From: Thermoplasmatota archaeon
Lineage (GTDB): Archaea; Thermoplasmatota; Penumbrarchaeia; JASLWR01
DNA: 64,000 nt
Direction: 5' to 3'
Assembly (NCBI GenBank): GCA_030740765.1
Contig: JASLWR010000002.1
Coordinates: 57,621 to 121,620, forward strand
Shown in pieces: positions 34,266 to 43,826 of the stretch. How positions within the stretch are numbered: position 1 is the first letter of the stretch; every line of letters begins with the position of its first letter. The notes below the pieces were generated by a model. That model searched no databases, was not told the origin of the DNA, and worked only from the letters and a program-made list of their open reading frames with translations. The position numbers and the translations under genes were made by a program.

Positions 34266-35008
34266 TAAAGCATGGAAATTCAGGAAGTTTTACTTTCAAG
34301 AACAGCTCTCACAGTACGATATGCCGGTATTCCATTGTGATACCGGTCCTCCATGAAGGAGATAATATCAACAAAATTATCGATTATCTTCAAACTATCG
34401 ATGAAATTGAGCTATCGGAAATAATCGTGGTGGACGGAAGCCCCGAGCGGGATACCATTCAGAAGATCAGGTCGGACACGGTCATGTCGATGGGGTCGGA
34501 AAAGGGACGGGCTGTACAGATGAATGCAGGCAGCAGGGTGGCCAGAGGTGAGATACTCCTTTTTCTTCATGCGGATGTCATCATCCCAAGGAACGCAGTT
34601 TCGTGTATTGGAGATGTAATTGCCGAAGAAAAATATGCCGGTGGGGCGTTCGAGCTTGGGATAGATTCGGAAAAATTCATGCTGAAATTGATCGAAAGGT
34701 TCGCCAACTTTCGTACCAGTATAACGGGGATACCCTACGGGGATCAGGCCATATTCATACGAAAAAAAATCTTTCATGAAATTGGGGATTTCCGCGAGAT
34801 CCCAATAATGGAAGACATCGAGATGATGGAACGAATCCACAAGAGCGGCCACAGCATCAAGATAATCCCAAGAAAGGTTATTTCGTCCCCTAGACGGTGG
34901 GGGAAGGAGGGGGCTGTTTACGGGACGCTGAGAAACTGGTATCTGCGTTTGCTGTATCACATGGGTGTGGAACCTGAGAGCTTGATTAAAAACTACAAAG
35001 ACAATTAA
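34262..35008 (+). CDS. family 2 glycosyltransferase, rSAM/selenodomain-associated (TIGR04283 type)
   Basis: 248 residues with the GT-A start SIVIPVLHEGDNI, EIIVVDGSPERDT, GRAVQMNAGSRVARGEILLF and FLHADVIIP; MEDIEMMERI is the acceptor loop. This subfamily accompanies ArsS-like radical SAM genes, as here (27 nt on), in proposed arsenosugar or related natural product clusters. Overlaps the preceding stop by 4 nt. Confidence 0.85.
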   Translation: MIKHGNSGSFTFKNSSHSTICRYSIVIPVLHEGDNINKIIDYLQTIDEIELSEIIVVDGSPERDTIQKIRSDTVMSMGSEKGRAVQMNAGSRVARGEILLFLHADVIIPRNAVSCIGDVIAEEKYAGGAFELGIDSEKFMLKLIERFANFRTSITGIPYGDQAIFIRKKIFHEIGDFREIPIMEDIEMMERIHKSGHSIKIIPRKVISSPRRWGKEGAVYGTLRNWYLRLLYHMGVEPESLIKNYKDN

Positions 35009-35035
35009 TGGAAACCTGATTTGGGGATTGAAAAG

Positions 35036-35992
35036 ATGAACGAATTTGATCGAAATGTAATGACTGCCTTGAAAACTGAACTCCAGACGGAAAAAATTGA
35101 AGTTATTCAGGTAAATGTTGGATATTTGTGCAACCAGCAGTGCGCGCACTGCCACCTCGAAGCGTCTCCATACAGAAAGGAGATTATGGAATGGACCGTT
35201 ATGGCTTCCATTCTTGAACTGGTAAGGGAATTACGCCCAAAACTCGTGGATATCACTGGAGGTTCACCGGAATTGAATTTTAATATTCAACGGTTCATCT
35301 CGGAGTTGAGAAAGAACGATATCGTTGTGCAGCTGAGAACAAATCTGACCGCTTTTCTGGAGCCGGGTCTGGATACCCTTCCTGCTTTTTTCAGGGATAA
35401 CAGAGTGAAACTGGTAGCGTCCATGCCCTGTTATCTCGAGGAGAACGTGCGTGTACAGCGTGGACCGGGAACATATGAAAAAAGCATTGAAGTCTTGAAA
35501 AAATTAAATTTATTGGGCTACGGAATCAAACCGGCCCTGACGCTTGATCTGGTTTACAATCCTGGGGGTCCCTTTCTTCCCTCCGGCCAATCATCTCTTG
35601 AAAAGGATTATAAAAGAGAACTCTATGATCGATTCAAGATCGAATTTAATAATCTTCTGGTCATAACCAACATGCCTCTTGGGAAATTTCTTGGCGTTCT
35701 TGAGGAAGAAGGGCGTGCGGAAGAATACCGTAAACTCCTTCGTGATTCTTTCAATCCCGATAATCTTCCCGGTCTGATGTGCAGAAGCCAGATCAGTATT
35801 GGGTGGGACGGTCAAATATACGATTGCGATTTTAATTTGGCACTGGGCCTAGGAGTCCACTCCGAGGTGCCCGGTAACATTTCTGACATTTCCCGAAGTA
35901 GATTGGTTCCACGCAAGATCATCACTGGTGAACATTGTTTCGGTTGTACTGCTGGCTTCGGCTCTTCGTGCGGAGGCGCCCTGATAAAATAA
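35036..35992 (+). CDS. ArsS-like radical SAM/Cys-rich protein
   Basis: 318 residues. Radical SAM motif CNQQCAHCHLEASP near residue 33, DITGGSPELN, and the C-terminal Cys-rich domain GLMCRSQISIGWDGQIYDCD and CFGCTAGFGSSCGGAL. ArsS in bacteria adds a deoxyadenosyl group to dimethylarsinite; in many genomes this family occurs without an arsenic methylase and its substrate is then unknown. ATG at 35036 behind GGGG; an in-frame TTG (35021) is possible. No ArsM is seen in the window. Confidence 0.85.
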   Translation: MNEFDRNVMTALKTELQTEKIEVIQVNVGYLCNQQCAHCHLEASPYRKEIMEWTVMASILELVRELRPKLVDITGGSPELNFNIQRFISELRKNDIVVQLRTNLTAFLEPGLDTLPAFFRDNRVKLVASMPCYLEENVRVQRGPGTYEKSIEVLKKLNLLGYGIKPALTLDLVYNPGGPFLPSGQSSLEKDYKRELYDRFKIEFNNLLVITNMPLGKFLGVLEEEGRAEEYRKLLRDSFNPDNLPGLMCRSQISIGWDGQIYDCDFNLALGLGVHSEVPGNISDISRSRLVPRKIITGEHCFGCTAGFGSSCGGALIK

Positions 35993-36008
35993 TCATAAAA
36001 GGTGATAT

Positions 36009-36776
36009 ATGAACAATAATTCAGGAAACGAGAATGTTCCGACAGGACACAAGCGTAAAAAACACTATCTTTTCAAACCATTGGTATTGATATTGCTGAT
36101 TCTCACGGTTTACGTTATCGTTGAATTGTTTGGTCTCGATGAAAGATTGGATGAGCTGCGTGATTGGATCGGTACGCTTGGTGTACTTGGTCTTTTGGTT
36201 TATATTGGAATATATATTATTGCCACAGTGGCTTTTGTGCCAGGCTCATTGATCACCATTGCCGCCGGAGTACTTTTCGGATCTTTCCTCGGAGTCATCG
36301 TGGTGAGTATCGGCTCCACCGTAGGAGCTTCACTTTCTTTTCTCATCGGTAGGTATTTTGCCAAGGATGCTGTGGAACGATGGATGAACAAAAACGAGAA
36401 GTTCCGCAAAATGGAGGAGTTCATCGAATCCCACGGTCAACTTTCCGTTGCCATAGTACGCCTGATTCCACTTTTTCCGTACAATCTGGTAAATTACGGT
36501 TTTGGCTTGACTCGCGTTCGATTTCGTACATATGTTCTCTGGACATGGCTTTGTATGCTTCCGGTAACCATCATCTATGTGGTTGGGGCGGATGCGGTAA
36601 CCAGCGGGATCACAAAGGGTGAAGTTCCATGGATATTGATAATTGTCATAATTGTAATCACATTGATCCTGACATTACTTATAATTCATACCCGAAGGGT
36701 GATTAAGGATAATAAGAAAAATGAATCTGAGACCCAGCTCAATACGGGGGAAGGAATATCGAAAAACAAAGAATAA
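36009..36776 (+). CDS. VTT-domain (TVP38/TMEM64, DedA-like) membrane protein
   Basis: 255 residues, about five helices, with the VTT core FVPGSLITIAAGVLFG and SIGSTVGASLSFLIGRYF, then AIVRLIPLFPYNLVNYGFGL. Basic, hydrophilic ends. Families of this kind move lipids; members sit regularly with ArsS-type clusters and mercuric-reductase-like flavoproteins. Start behind GGTGAT. Confidence 0.85.
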   Translation: MNNNSGNENVPTGHKRKKHYLFKPLVLILLILTVYVIVELFGLDERLDELRDWIGTLGVLGLLVYIGIYIIATVAFVPGSLITIAAGVLFGSFLGVIVVSIGSTVGASLSFLIGRYFAKDAVERWMNKNEKFRKMEEFIESHGQLSVAIVRLIPLFPYNLVNYGFGLTRVRFRTYVLWTWLCMLPVTIIYVVGADAVTSGITKGEVPWILIIVIIVITLILTLLIIHTRRVIKDNKKNESETQLNTGEGISKNKE

Positions 36777-36796
36777 AACCATCCATTGAAGAGTAC

Positions 36797-37885
36797 ATGC
36801 GAAAATGGGTCTCTCACGATATAGACCTGTGCATCGGCTGCAACAGGTGTATGGAAGCATGCCCGGTTACTAAAAAACACATTACCATCGCCGATTTGAA
36901 CATGGCAACTGAGCCCGAAACAGAAGTTCCGCAAAATATAATTGACTTTTCGTTCAATTGCGTACAATGCGGCAGGTGCGTCCCAGTGTGCCCCGCTGGT
37001 GCCAGAAGGGACTATATGGTATTATTTATTAAATACAAGCTGAGAGCACAAAAACCGGGGAAATATGACAAATACATCCAGATCAAGGATCAGGATAAGC
37101 GCGGCTTCGAGCTGATGAAACAGAAGCTCTACACGACATATATGAAATTAAAGCATCGCGATCTCCGCCAGTATATGGGATCCGTTCCCTCGGAAAACAA
37201 AGAAATATTATTCTATCCTGGCTGTTATATTAATTCTCCGGAAGTGATCCGAAGAACGATGAAGCTATTGAATTTTGTTGGAACTCCCTACAATATTCTG
37301 GGGGGTCTGAATACCTGCTGCGGGATTCCTCATCTGCTTATAGGAGAGTTTGAGCTGGCGGAAAAGAACATGGATTTGTTGCATGCAAAGATCAATAGAA
37401 GTACACCGAAAATTGTTATTACTGGTTGTGCGGAATGTTTTGAGGCACTTGTCAGGATCAAGGCTAAACATAAAACGGAATACGATATTCTAACTGTAAC
37501 CGAATTTTTATTAACTCATCGGGACAAATTTCCCAAGGTGCGGCTGAGACCCAATATAACTCTACATGATTCCTGCCGAATAACGAGAAGATATAACCGG
37601 GGAGAAGCACCTCGCAAGGCTATAGAGATGTTCTCAAAACTCGTTGAGATGGAAAACTCGAGAGAGAAGACTTTATGCTGTTATTACTGGAACATGGGCC
37701 ATGACGGGGCCAATGATAAAAACCGAAAAAAGAGATTGAACGAGGCCCGAGGCAAGTCAAAGACCCTTGCCTGCGATTGTATCACATGTTACGAGAAGTA
37801 CGTGGGATTGGATGATGGAATAGAAGTTATAGATATACTGGAGCTGTTCGAGGAAGCCTTGGACAAGGAGGGTGGGGCTAGATGA
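36797..37885 (+). CDS. heterodisulfide reductase-like Fe-S/CCG-domain protein
   Basis: 362 residues. Two [4Fe-4S] motifs (CIGCNRCMEACPVTKKH and CVQCGRCVPVCPAG), then CCG-type modules (CCGIPHLL, ITGCAECFE; later LCCYYWNM, so the second one is less regular). It joins HdrC-like and HdrB/D-like parts in one chain. Stop overlaps the next start, so it probably feeds or drains the flavoprotein encoded there. Confidence 0.82.
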   Translation: MRKWVSHDIDLCIGCNRCMEACPVTKKHITIADLNMATEPETEVPQNIIDFSFNCVQCGRCVPVCPAGARRDYMVLFIKYKLRAQKPGKYDKYIQIKDQDKRGFELMKQKLYTTYMKLKHRDLRQYMGSVPSENKEILFYPGCYINSPEVIRRTMKLLNFVGTPYNILGGLNTCCGIPHLLIGEFELAEKNMDLLHAKINRSTPKIVITGCAECFEALVRIKAKHKTEYDILTVTEFLLTHRDKFPKVRLRPNITLHDSCRITRRYNRGEAPRKAIEMFSKLVEMENSREKTLCCYYWNMGHDGANDKNRKKRLNEARGKSKTLACDCITCYEKYVGLDDGIEVIDILELFEEALDKEGGAR

Positions 37886-39111
37886 AGTATATGATAATTG
37901 GCGGTGGCTGTGCGGGCATTGAAGCAGCAAGAGAGATACGGCGGCGGGATAGTGAAGTTAAGATAATAATAATCGATGACTCCGGCGACTCTTTTATATT
38001 CAGACCGGCGCTGAAAGAATATCTAATGGGTGCCATAAGAAAGGAAGAGTTGAGAGGGCTACCGGCGGGTTTTTTTATTGATAAGCGAATAGAGTTTTTA
38101 AAAGGAACTGTTACATCGCTGGATGCTGACAAGACCCTGATAACTGTGAAAGAAAATGGAAAAGATACCGTCAAGAACTACGATAAATTATTGCTCGCCC
38201 ATGGTGGCCGACCAAATCTTCCACCCTATCTTGGGGATCGTGATTTAAAAAACGTTTTCCAGTTCAAATCCCTTGGGGACGCCGAAAGTATCAAATCTCA
38301 CTTGAAGACATCGAAGGGCCGTTGTATGGTTATCGGGGGAGGAGTCCTGGGAGTCGAAACGGCAGAACTGCTGAGCCGTATGGACCACAATGTCACACTG
38401 CTCTCAAGAAGTGAAAATCTTGTATTCCGTGGTATTCCAAAGAGATTGAGACAGAGAGTTAGAAATTTATTTGAAAAGAACGGCGTTGCAATACTGATGT
38501 GCAAAATGGTGACGGATATCGAAATTTCGGGGGATCGGCTGACCGGTTTGGTTCTGGATGACGGAAATCTCCTCGAGATGGATATGTTGATAGCATGTAC
38601 CGGTATATCGCCGAACCTGAATCTTGCTGCCGAAGCCGGGTTGGAGATATCGAAAGGAATTCATGTTGACCGCACAATGCGAACGTCTCGAGAGAATGTA
38701 TTTGCTGCCGGAGATTGTGTCGTGTTGGATTGGAGTTCCCGGAAAATTCTGAGACTTTGGGAACCCTCTCGGCGCATGGGTCGGATTGCCGGTGCAAATA
38801 TGACAGGGGCCAATGAGGTTTTCGATCCCTATCCGTCATTTTATCATACCTATCTTTTCGACGTACCCCTGGGATTTTTCGGAGATTTCGACACGCCGGG
38901 GGAAGATTATGATCGCGTTACCAGAAAAACAGATGACGGCTATCGGGAACTCGTGATAAAGAACAACCGATTGGTTGGAGCTTCTTTCATGGGCGGCAGG
39001 CCGTCCCCGCCTCCGTTTTTACATTTGATGAAATCAGGAAAAAAGATCCGGGGGGGGTTCCGACAGTTGTTGGATGATGATTTCGATATAGAGAGGCTGT
39101 GGTATCAATGA
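37882..39111 (+). CDS. FAD/NAD(P)-dependent oxidoreductase (NADH oxidase/FSP1-like)
   Basis: 409 residues with two dinucleotide-binding folds: IIGGGCAGIEAAREI and VIGGGVLGVETAEL, and the FAD C-terminal motif VFAAGDCVVL. No redox-active CxxxxC pair, so it is of the type 2 NADH dehydrogenase/rubredoxin reductase sort. Coupled to the Hdr-like gene by ATGA and to the glycosyltransferase downstream the same way. Confidence 0.85.
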   Translation: MKYMIIGGGCAGIEAAREIRRRDSEVKIIIIDDSGDSFIFRPALKEYLMGAIRKEELRGLPAGFFIDKRIEFLKGTVTSLDADKTLITVKENGKDTVKNYDKLLLAHGGRPNLPPYLGDRDLKNVFQFKSLGDAESIKSHLKTSKGRCMVIGGGVLGVETAELLSRMDHNVTLLSRSENLVFRGIPKRLRQRVRNLFEKNGVAILMCKMVTDIEISGDRLTGLVLDDGNLLEMDMLIACTGISPNLNLAAEAGLEISKGIHVDRTMRTSRENVFAAGDCVVLDWSSRKILRLWEPSRRMGRIAGANMTGANEVFDPYPSFYHTYLFDVPLGFFGDFDTPGEDYDRVTRKTDDGYRELVIKNNRLVGASFMGGRPSPPPFLHLMKSGKKIRGGFRQLLDDDFDIERLWYQ

Positions 39112-39788
39112 ACGGAAAAGAAAATTTGGTAATAATTTTCATCAAATGTCCGCTTGTGGGGACCGTAAAAACCCGTTTGTCCAAAACAATCGGCGAGAAA
39201 ATGGCCCGGGAGTTGTACATGCGGTTCGTTCTTGACATTATTGCATCACTGGAAGGGACGAACATTCCATTTGTCATTTATTACACCATTGACTCATGTG
39301 AGGAAACAATGGTTAACTGGATCGGGAAAGACTACCGGTATCACGTACAGGAGGGAATTGATCTGGGTAATCGGATTATAAATAGTTTTAATAATGCGTT
39401 TTCCGAAGGTTATGAAAGAGTAATCCTCATGGCCAGTGATTCCCCTGATTTACCTCCCAATATTATAAAAAATTCGTTCGAGTTTCTTAGGTTAAATGAC
39501 GCTGTTATTGGTCCGGCTGAAGACGGCGGTTATTATCTGGTGGGTTTTCGAAAGGAAACATTCACCCATACTATTTTCAGGGGAATCGAGTGGAGTAGTG
39601 GGACCGAATTCCGAGAAACCATGAATAAGCTAAAAGAAAAAGGTGCGAGTGTTCACATCCTTCCGGAATGGTACGATATCGATCGATATGAGGACTTGAA
39701 GAACTTGTATGAAAACAATAAAAATACGTTTTTTTCAGGATCAAAAACGATGAAATTTATTCGAAATAATACCGATCTGTTCAAGTAA
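39108..39788 (+). CDS. rSAM/selenodomain-associated transferase (TIGR04282, DUF2064 glycosyltransferase)
   Basis: 226 residues, GT-A nucleotidyl/glycosyl transferase fold: IIFIKCPLVGTVKTRLSKTIG, VILMASDSPDLPPN and GPAEDGGYYLVGF are diagnostic for TIGR04282. ATG at 39108 overlaps the preceding stop; a GTG three codons earlier is less likely. Second transferase of the ArsS-type cluster. Confidence 0.87.
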   Translation: MNGKENLVIIFIKCPLVGTVKTRLSKTIGEKMARELYMRFVLDIIASLEGTNIPFVIYYTIDSCEETMVNWIGKDYRYHVQEGIDLGNRIINSFNNAFSEGYERVILMASDSPDLPPNIIKNSFEFLRLNDAVIGPAEDGGYYLVGFRKETFTHTIFRGIEWSSGTEFRETMNKLKEKGASVHILPEWYDIDRYEDLKNLYENNKNTFFSGSKTMKFIRNNTDLFK

Positions 39789-39882
39789 TCGGATTTGATA
39801 GCATGGGAAAATTGATATGCCCTAAATGCTATGGAGGTATTCCTTGAAGCCAGGGAGATAATGAGATTATTTTCATTGCAGC

Positions 39883-41358
39883 TCAATGATGACCTTGCTT
39901 GGCACCTTGCTCATGCTCCTTTTCACCCAGTATATGTCCCAGTTGATGAGATAGAACATGGTGGTAATGCCCGGGTGGATTTAAATTTCCGAACGCCCGC
40001 TCAATAACTTCGGACAAAGCCGGATGAATGTGCATACCGTTCATAACCGGTTCCGCGGACCGGTCCTCCGTGTACATGAGATTGATGATCTCCTGGATCA
40101 GGATGGATGCGTGAGGCCCGATTATATGGGCGCCGAGGATTTCCATTTTCTCTCTTCTGCAGATAACCTTTACAAAGCAGTCGGTGACACCCATGGCGCT
40201 GCCCTTCGCCGTGTCCTCGAACCGCTGGAATCCAAGCAAAACATCCCCCTCGCCATATTTTTCAATGGCCTCATTCTCCCTCATTCCGACTCCGGCGATC
40301 TCGGGATAGGTGAATACAGCGTGGGGTACTGCATGGTAATCAACCTTTACCTTCGCCCCTTTTACTGCATTGTAATATACAACTGTCGACTCATAGTTTG
40401 CAGCATGTTTAAATAAATATTTGCCGGTGGCATCTCCGAATGCCCATATATTTGGCTGTGATGTCTCCAGATATTCATTTACTTTTATCCAGCCACGCCC
40501 GTCCGTCTCAATTCCCGCTCTTTCCGGACTTAAAATGTCGGAATTGGATGATCTGCTGGATGCGATCAACAATTCATGGGCGGTTATGGCTTCCATCTTA
40601 CCCGATTTCCCGTGTTCCGCGATTACTTTTATACGTCCATCCTCCGTTTTTTTCACACGTTTTACCTCGTGGTCGGTGATTGTTTTCATGTATTTGCCCA
40701 GCTTCTGCTTTGCGAGAGCCGATATCTCGGGCTCCTCCTGCGGTAGGAACTGCGGATTTCTCCCAATTATTACCACTCGTGAGCCCATTGCGGAAAAGAA
40801 ATGACCGTATTCCGCGGCAATGTAGCCGCCTCCCACTATTGCAATGCTTTTGGGAAGTTCCGTCATATGTAATACCGTGTCGCTGGTATGATATTGCACC
40901 TTATCGAGACCCTCTATGGGGGGTATGAAAATTTTTGATCCCGTACAAAGTAGGATCATATCCCCTTTTATGGTCTTGCCCTCTACCTGGAGTGTGTAGG
41001 GAGCTGTGAATTCCGCGGTTGAATTATAATAATCGAGGTTACCTCCACGGGAGAGGCCAGCTCGAATCATGTCTATGTCCTTGTCGATGTAGTCTCTCAT
41101 CCTATTCATTACTCTCGCGAAATCTATATTTTGTATATCGACTTCGATCCCGAACTTTGCAGTGTCCTGGACCGTTCTGACCAATTCAGCTGGATAAAGT
41201 AACAACTTCGAGGGTATGCATCCCCTTGTAAGGCAGATCCCGCCCGGTTCGTCCTTGTCGATTACTGCAACCTTTAATGATGGATTTCTCTGCATCATGG
41301 CGCTTACAATGTTCATAGCTGAGCCGGTACCGATGGCGATAACGTCATACTTTTTCAT
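39883..41358 (-). CDS. dihydrolipoamide dehydrogenase/mercuric reductase-family flavoprotein
   Basis: 491 residues: FAD fold (VIAIGTGSAMNIVSAMM), redox cysteine pair GGICLTRGCIPSKLL, NAD fold (IAIVGGGYIAAEYGHFF) and C-terminal dimer domain with NGMHIHPALSEVIERAF, including the His-x-x-Pro-x-x-x-E active-site motif. The start GTGSAMN differs from GxGxxG of typical Lpd. Convergent with the transferase and possibly part of the ArsS-type set; as the window also has a lipoate pathway, a role as Lpd cannot be excluded. Histidine-rich tail. Confidence 0.83.
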   Translation of the reverse strand: MKKYDVIAIGTGSAMNIVSAMMQRNPSLKVAVIDKDEPGGICLTRGCIPSKLLLYPAELVRTVQDTAKFGIEVDIQNIDFARVMNRMRDYIDKDIDMIRAGLSRGGNLDYYNSTAEFTAPYTLQVEGKTIKGDMILLCTGSKIFIPPIEGLDKVQYHTSDTVLHMTELPKSIAIVGGGYIAAEYGHFFSAMGSRVVIIGRNPQFLPQEEPEISALAKQKLGKYMKTITDHEVKRVKKTEDGRIKVIAEHGKSGKMEAITAHELLIASSRSSNSDILSPERAGIETDGRGWIKVNEYLETSQPNIWAFGDATGKYLFKHAANYESTVVYYNAVKGAKVKVDYHAVPHAVFTYPEIAGVGMRENEAIEKYGEGDVLLGFQRFEDTAKGSAMGVTDCFVKVICRREKMEILGAHIIGPHASILIQEIINLMYTEDRSAEPVMNGMHIHPALSEVIERAFGNLNPPGHYHHVLSHQLGHILGEKEHEQGAKQGHH

Positions 41359-41522
41359 GAGAGTTCCTCTGGGTGATTATATGTTGAGTTAATCAATCAC
41401 ATATGTCTAATAGGTTTTGTAGTGTTTTTAAATATCATACTAGCAACTTAAGAATATCAAGAAATCTAAAATAATATGTGAGCGTTCCGAGCTGTGAAAG
41501 ATAATGGGAAGGTGAAATTTGT

Positions 41523-42254
41523 TTGGAACACCGTGCCGAAATCTATGAGATATTTCTTAGAAACATCTCAAGAGCCCAGGCTCTTCTAGAGGTTCAGAAT
41601 TTGATTGACATCATGATCGAAGATAAGGATTCCATTCAGGAATATATCAACACGAAATCCTTTGATGAAGAGAAAATAACTATAATCTCTTTTTACAATT
41701 CCATTTCAGCTCTGAGCGAGGCATTTATAACTCCGGAAGTCTCCTTTGAACACCCGTTATATCATGATGCGGTGGTCTCAGCTGTGACGTCATTCGAGGC
41801 CTACATGAAGAATCGACTCATCGAATTGATGCTATACGAACGAAAGATAAGCAAAAAAGTTAATAGAAAATACAACAAAATAATTGATTTCGAGGAGGTA
41901 AAGACCCTCAATATCAACAAATACACCATTGGTGAAATTCTTTCTATACACCGTTTTTCCTTTTTTAAAATGAGCAAGGTGGATCAGGCATTCAAGAAGG
42001 TTCTTGATGAGCGGAGCGACCGCTTTACGATTTTTTGCAGTGAAAAACAGAAAAAGAACCTTAAAAGTTTCATCGAACTTAGGCATCTCATAATCCACAA
42101 GGGCGGCGTGGTGGATTCTCTGTTTATCAGGAAAACGAAATGTCCCTTCGAGGTAGGGGACATCTATGATGCTTCGAGAGAATATATTATGGATAATATA
42201 AGTGAGTTGAGAAGTGTAGTGAATAACATTGAGAGATTGATTGAAAATAAATGA
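41523..42254 (+). CDS. HEPN-like protein of unknown function
   Basis: 243 residues, nearly all helical. ELRHLIIHKGG (R187, H188, H192) matches the Rx4-6H motif of HEPN domains, many of which are RNases in toxin-antitoxin, defence and stress systems; the earlier helix HDAVVSAVTSFEAYMKNRLIE fits the first HEPN helix. TTG start 6 nt behind AGGTGA. No antitoxin-like partner (MNT, nucleotidyltransferase) is adjacent. It is divergent from the flavoprotein at 39883 and convergent with the PAS regulator. Confidence 0.6.
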   Translation: MEHRAEIYEIFLRNISRAQALLEVQNLIDIMIEDKDSIQEYINTKSFDEEKITIISFYNSISALSEAFITPEVSFEHPLYHDAVVSAVTSFEAYMKNRLIELMLYERKISKKVNRKYNKIIDFEEVKTLNINKYTIGEILSIHRFSFFKMSKVDQAFKKVLDERSDRFTIFCSEKQKKNLKSFIELRHLIIHKGGVVDSLFIRKTKCPFEVGDIYDASREYIMDNISELRSVVNNIERLIENK

Positions 42255-42278
42255 TTTTCTTTTTATCCTCGTGAATTC

Positions 42279-43739
42279 TTACTTTCCGACTTCAGAACCT
42301 GAATCCAAAGGCTCGATGCAAACCAAGACCTTTCGCTCTCCCGTGACATGCAGTAGTGTTGTTGATAGCAGAATGTCAATTACTTCCTCGTTTTCCCTTG
42401 TGATCTGTGTTTTCACCCTGTAATGGTTCGTTCCCGTGTCAAGAGTATCAAGTACTGTTCTGCGTATATCACATATTCCACAGTGAGGTCCAAACCCACA
42501 GCCCCTTGGGTCGTCAAGTGAATAGAGGCAACCGAGCCCGTTGCCTTTCAGTTGGCCTATCATCTTTTCTTCTGGTTGTCCAGTGAATTTTATGGCCTCG
42601 TCATTGACTTCCCGTATCCGTCGTTCCCCGTCCACCAGTATCATGGGTATCGGTACATTCTTGAGTATGGCAGTCATTTCGACCTCTTTTTTCCTGAGTT
42701 CTTCTTCCACTTTTTTTCGTTCGGTAATATCCTGCACTATTCCCACCATTCTGACGGCCTTTCCCAGTTCATCCCTGAATACGTCTCCAGTCTCGGACAT
42801 TATCCGTATGGTACCGTTGGGCCAAATGATACGGTGCTCGATATCGTATTCATCACCTTTTTCGATACATGCATTAACCCTGTCGGTCACGAATTCTCTA
42901 TCTTCGGGATGAACGCAATCCAGGAACGCTTCGTAGCTGCGCCCGAATTTTCCGGGGGCAAACCCGAACATGGGCTCGATAGTATCGGACCAGTGAAGTT
43001 TATCGGTTAGAATATTCCAATCCCAACTACCTATATTGGCCGCCCGCTGGGCCAGTGCATAGCGTTCCTCGCTGATCTTTAATTTTTCAGCGGCCCGCCT
43101 CCGCTCTGTGATATCCCGGGATATTATCGAATATCCTATAATGTTCTCATTCTCATCCTTTATTCTATCAATGGTTAAACTGACGTCTATGGATTTTTTG
43201 GATCGATGCCTCAATTCAGCGACCATTGCTACAATTTGTTCACCGTCAGCGATCCGGTTTATCAATTTTTCATAGGTTCCGAGATCAGGGAAGATGGGAA
43301 TTGTTTTGCCCAGTACCTCGTCCTCGTTATAACCGTAAATCTTTTTTGCCCCGTTGTTCCAGAAATACACATCCCCATCCTCGTTGATTATCATCACCGC
43401 ATCGGTTGTCTGTTCCATTATATTTTTGAAAAACTTTTTTGATGAAGTAAAATCGGTCAATTTCTTGATCACATCCTGAAAGATATCCATATTCCCTTCC
43501 ATTTCCGGAGTTAAAAAATATACTTCTCCGTATCCTCCTGTCTTCGAAGAGCTGATCAATTCGTTTTTCAATAATACGTCTATATGATGTTTTACCGTTC
43601 GGTAATTTACATTTAATAATCCGGCCAGCTGGTTCAGGTTGTACGGCCGGTCCTTCAATAGTTCGATGATCTGTATCCTATTCTTACCGCCTTTCTGACC
43701 GAGTATGAGATAGGACAACTTTCTTTTCAACGTGTGCAT
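42279..43739 (-). CDS. winged-helix regulator with three PAS domains
   Basis: 486 residues. An N-terminal ArsR-like winged helix (KNRIQIIELLKDRPYNLNQL, NYRTVKHHIDVLL) is followed by three PAS domains at about residues 100-215, 220-345 and 355-475; DITERRRAAEKLKISEERY and DITERKKVEEELRKKE are the PAC linkers. The third contains CGFGPHCGICDIR, which could bind a metal or cluster. There is no histidine kinase domain, so it is a one-component transcription regulator sensing a small molecule or redox state. Archaeal in style. Confidence 0.85.
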   Translation of the reverse strand: MHTLKRKLSYLILGQKGGKNRIQIIELLKDRPYNLNQLAGLLNVNYRTVKHHIDVLLKNELISSSKTGGYGEVYFLTPEMEGNMDIFQDVIKKLTDFTSSKKFFKNIMEQTTDAVMIINEDGDVYFWNNGAKKIYGYNEDEVLGKTIPIFPDLGTYEKLINRIADGEQIVAMVAELRHRSKKSIDVSLTIDRIKDENENIIGYSIISRDITERRRAAEKLKISEERYALAQRAANIGSWDWNILTDKLHWSDTIEPMFGFAPGKFGRSYEAFLDCVHPEDREFVTDRVNACIEKGDEYDIEHRIIWPNGTIRIMSETGDVFRDELGKAVRMVGIVQDITERKKVEEELRKKEVEMTAILKNVPIPMILVDGERRIREVNDEAIKFTGQPEEKMIGQLKGNGLGCLYSLDDPRGCGFGPHCGICDIRRTVLDTLDTGTNHYRVKTQITRENEEVIDILLSTTLLHVTGERKVLVCIEPLDSGSEVGK

Positions 43740-43826
43740 TGAATCGGCCCTTCAAACGGTATTTAGGTTATTAAATGTTTTGTCTCTCTGAGATTAGCCC
43801 ATTGAATATTATGAACTTGTTGATTG

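Noticed and set aside
39789..39882. Extra small gene between convergent genes
   Set aside because: Fewer than 100 nt with no start signal or protein-like frame.
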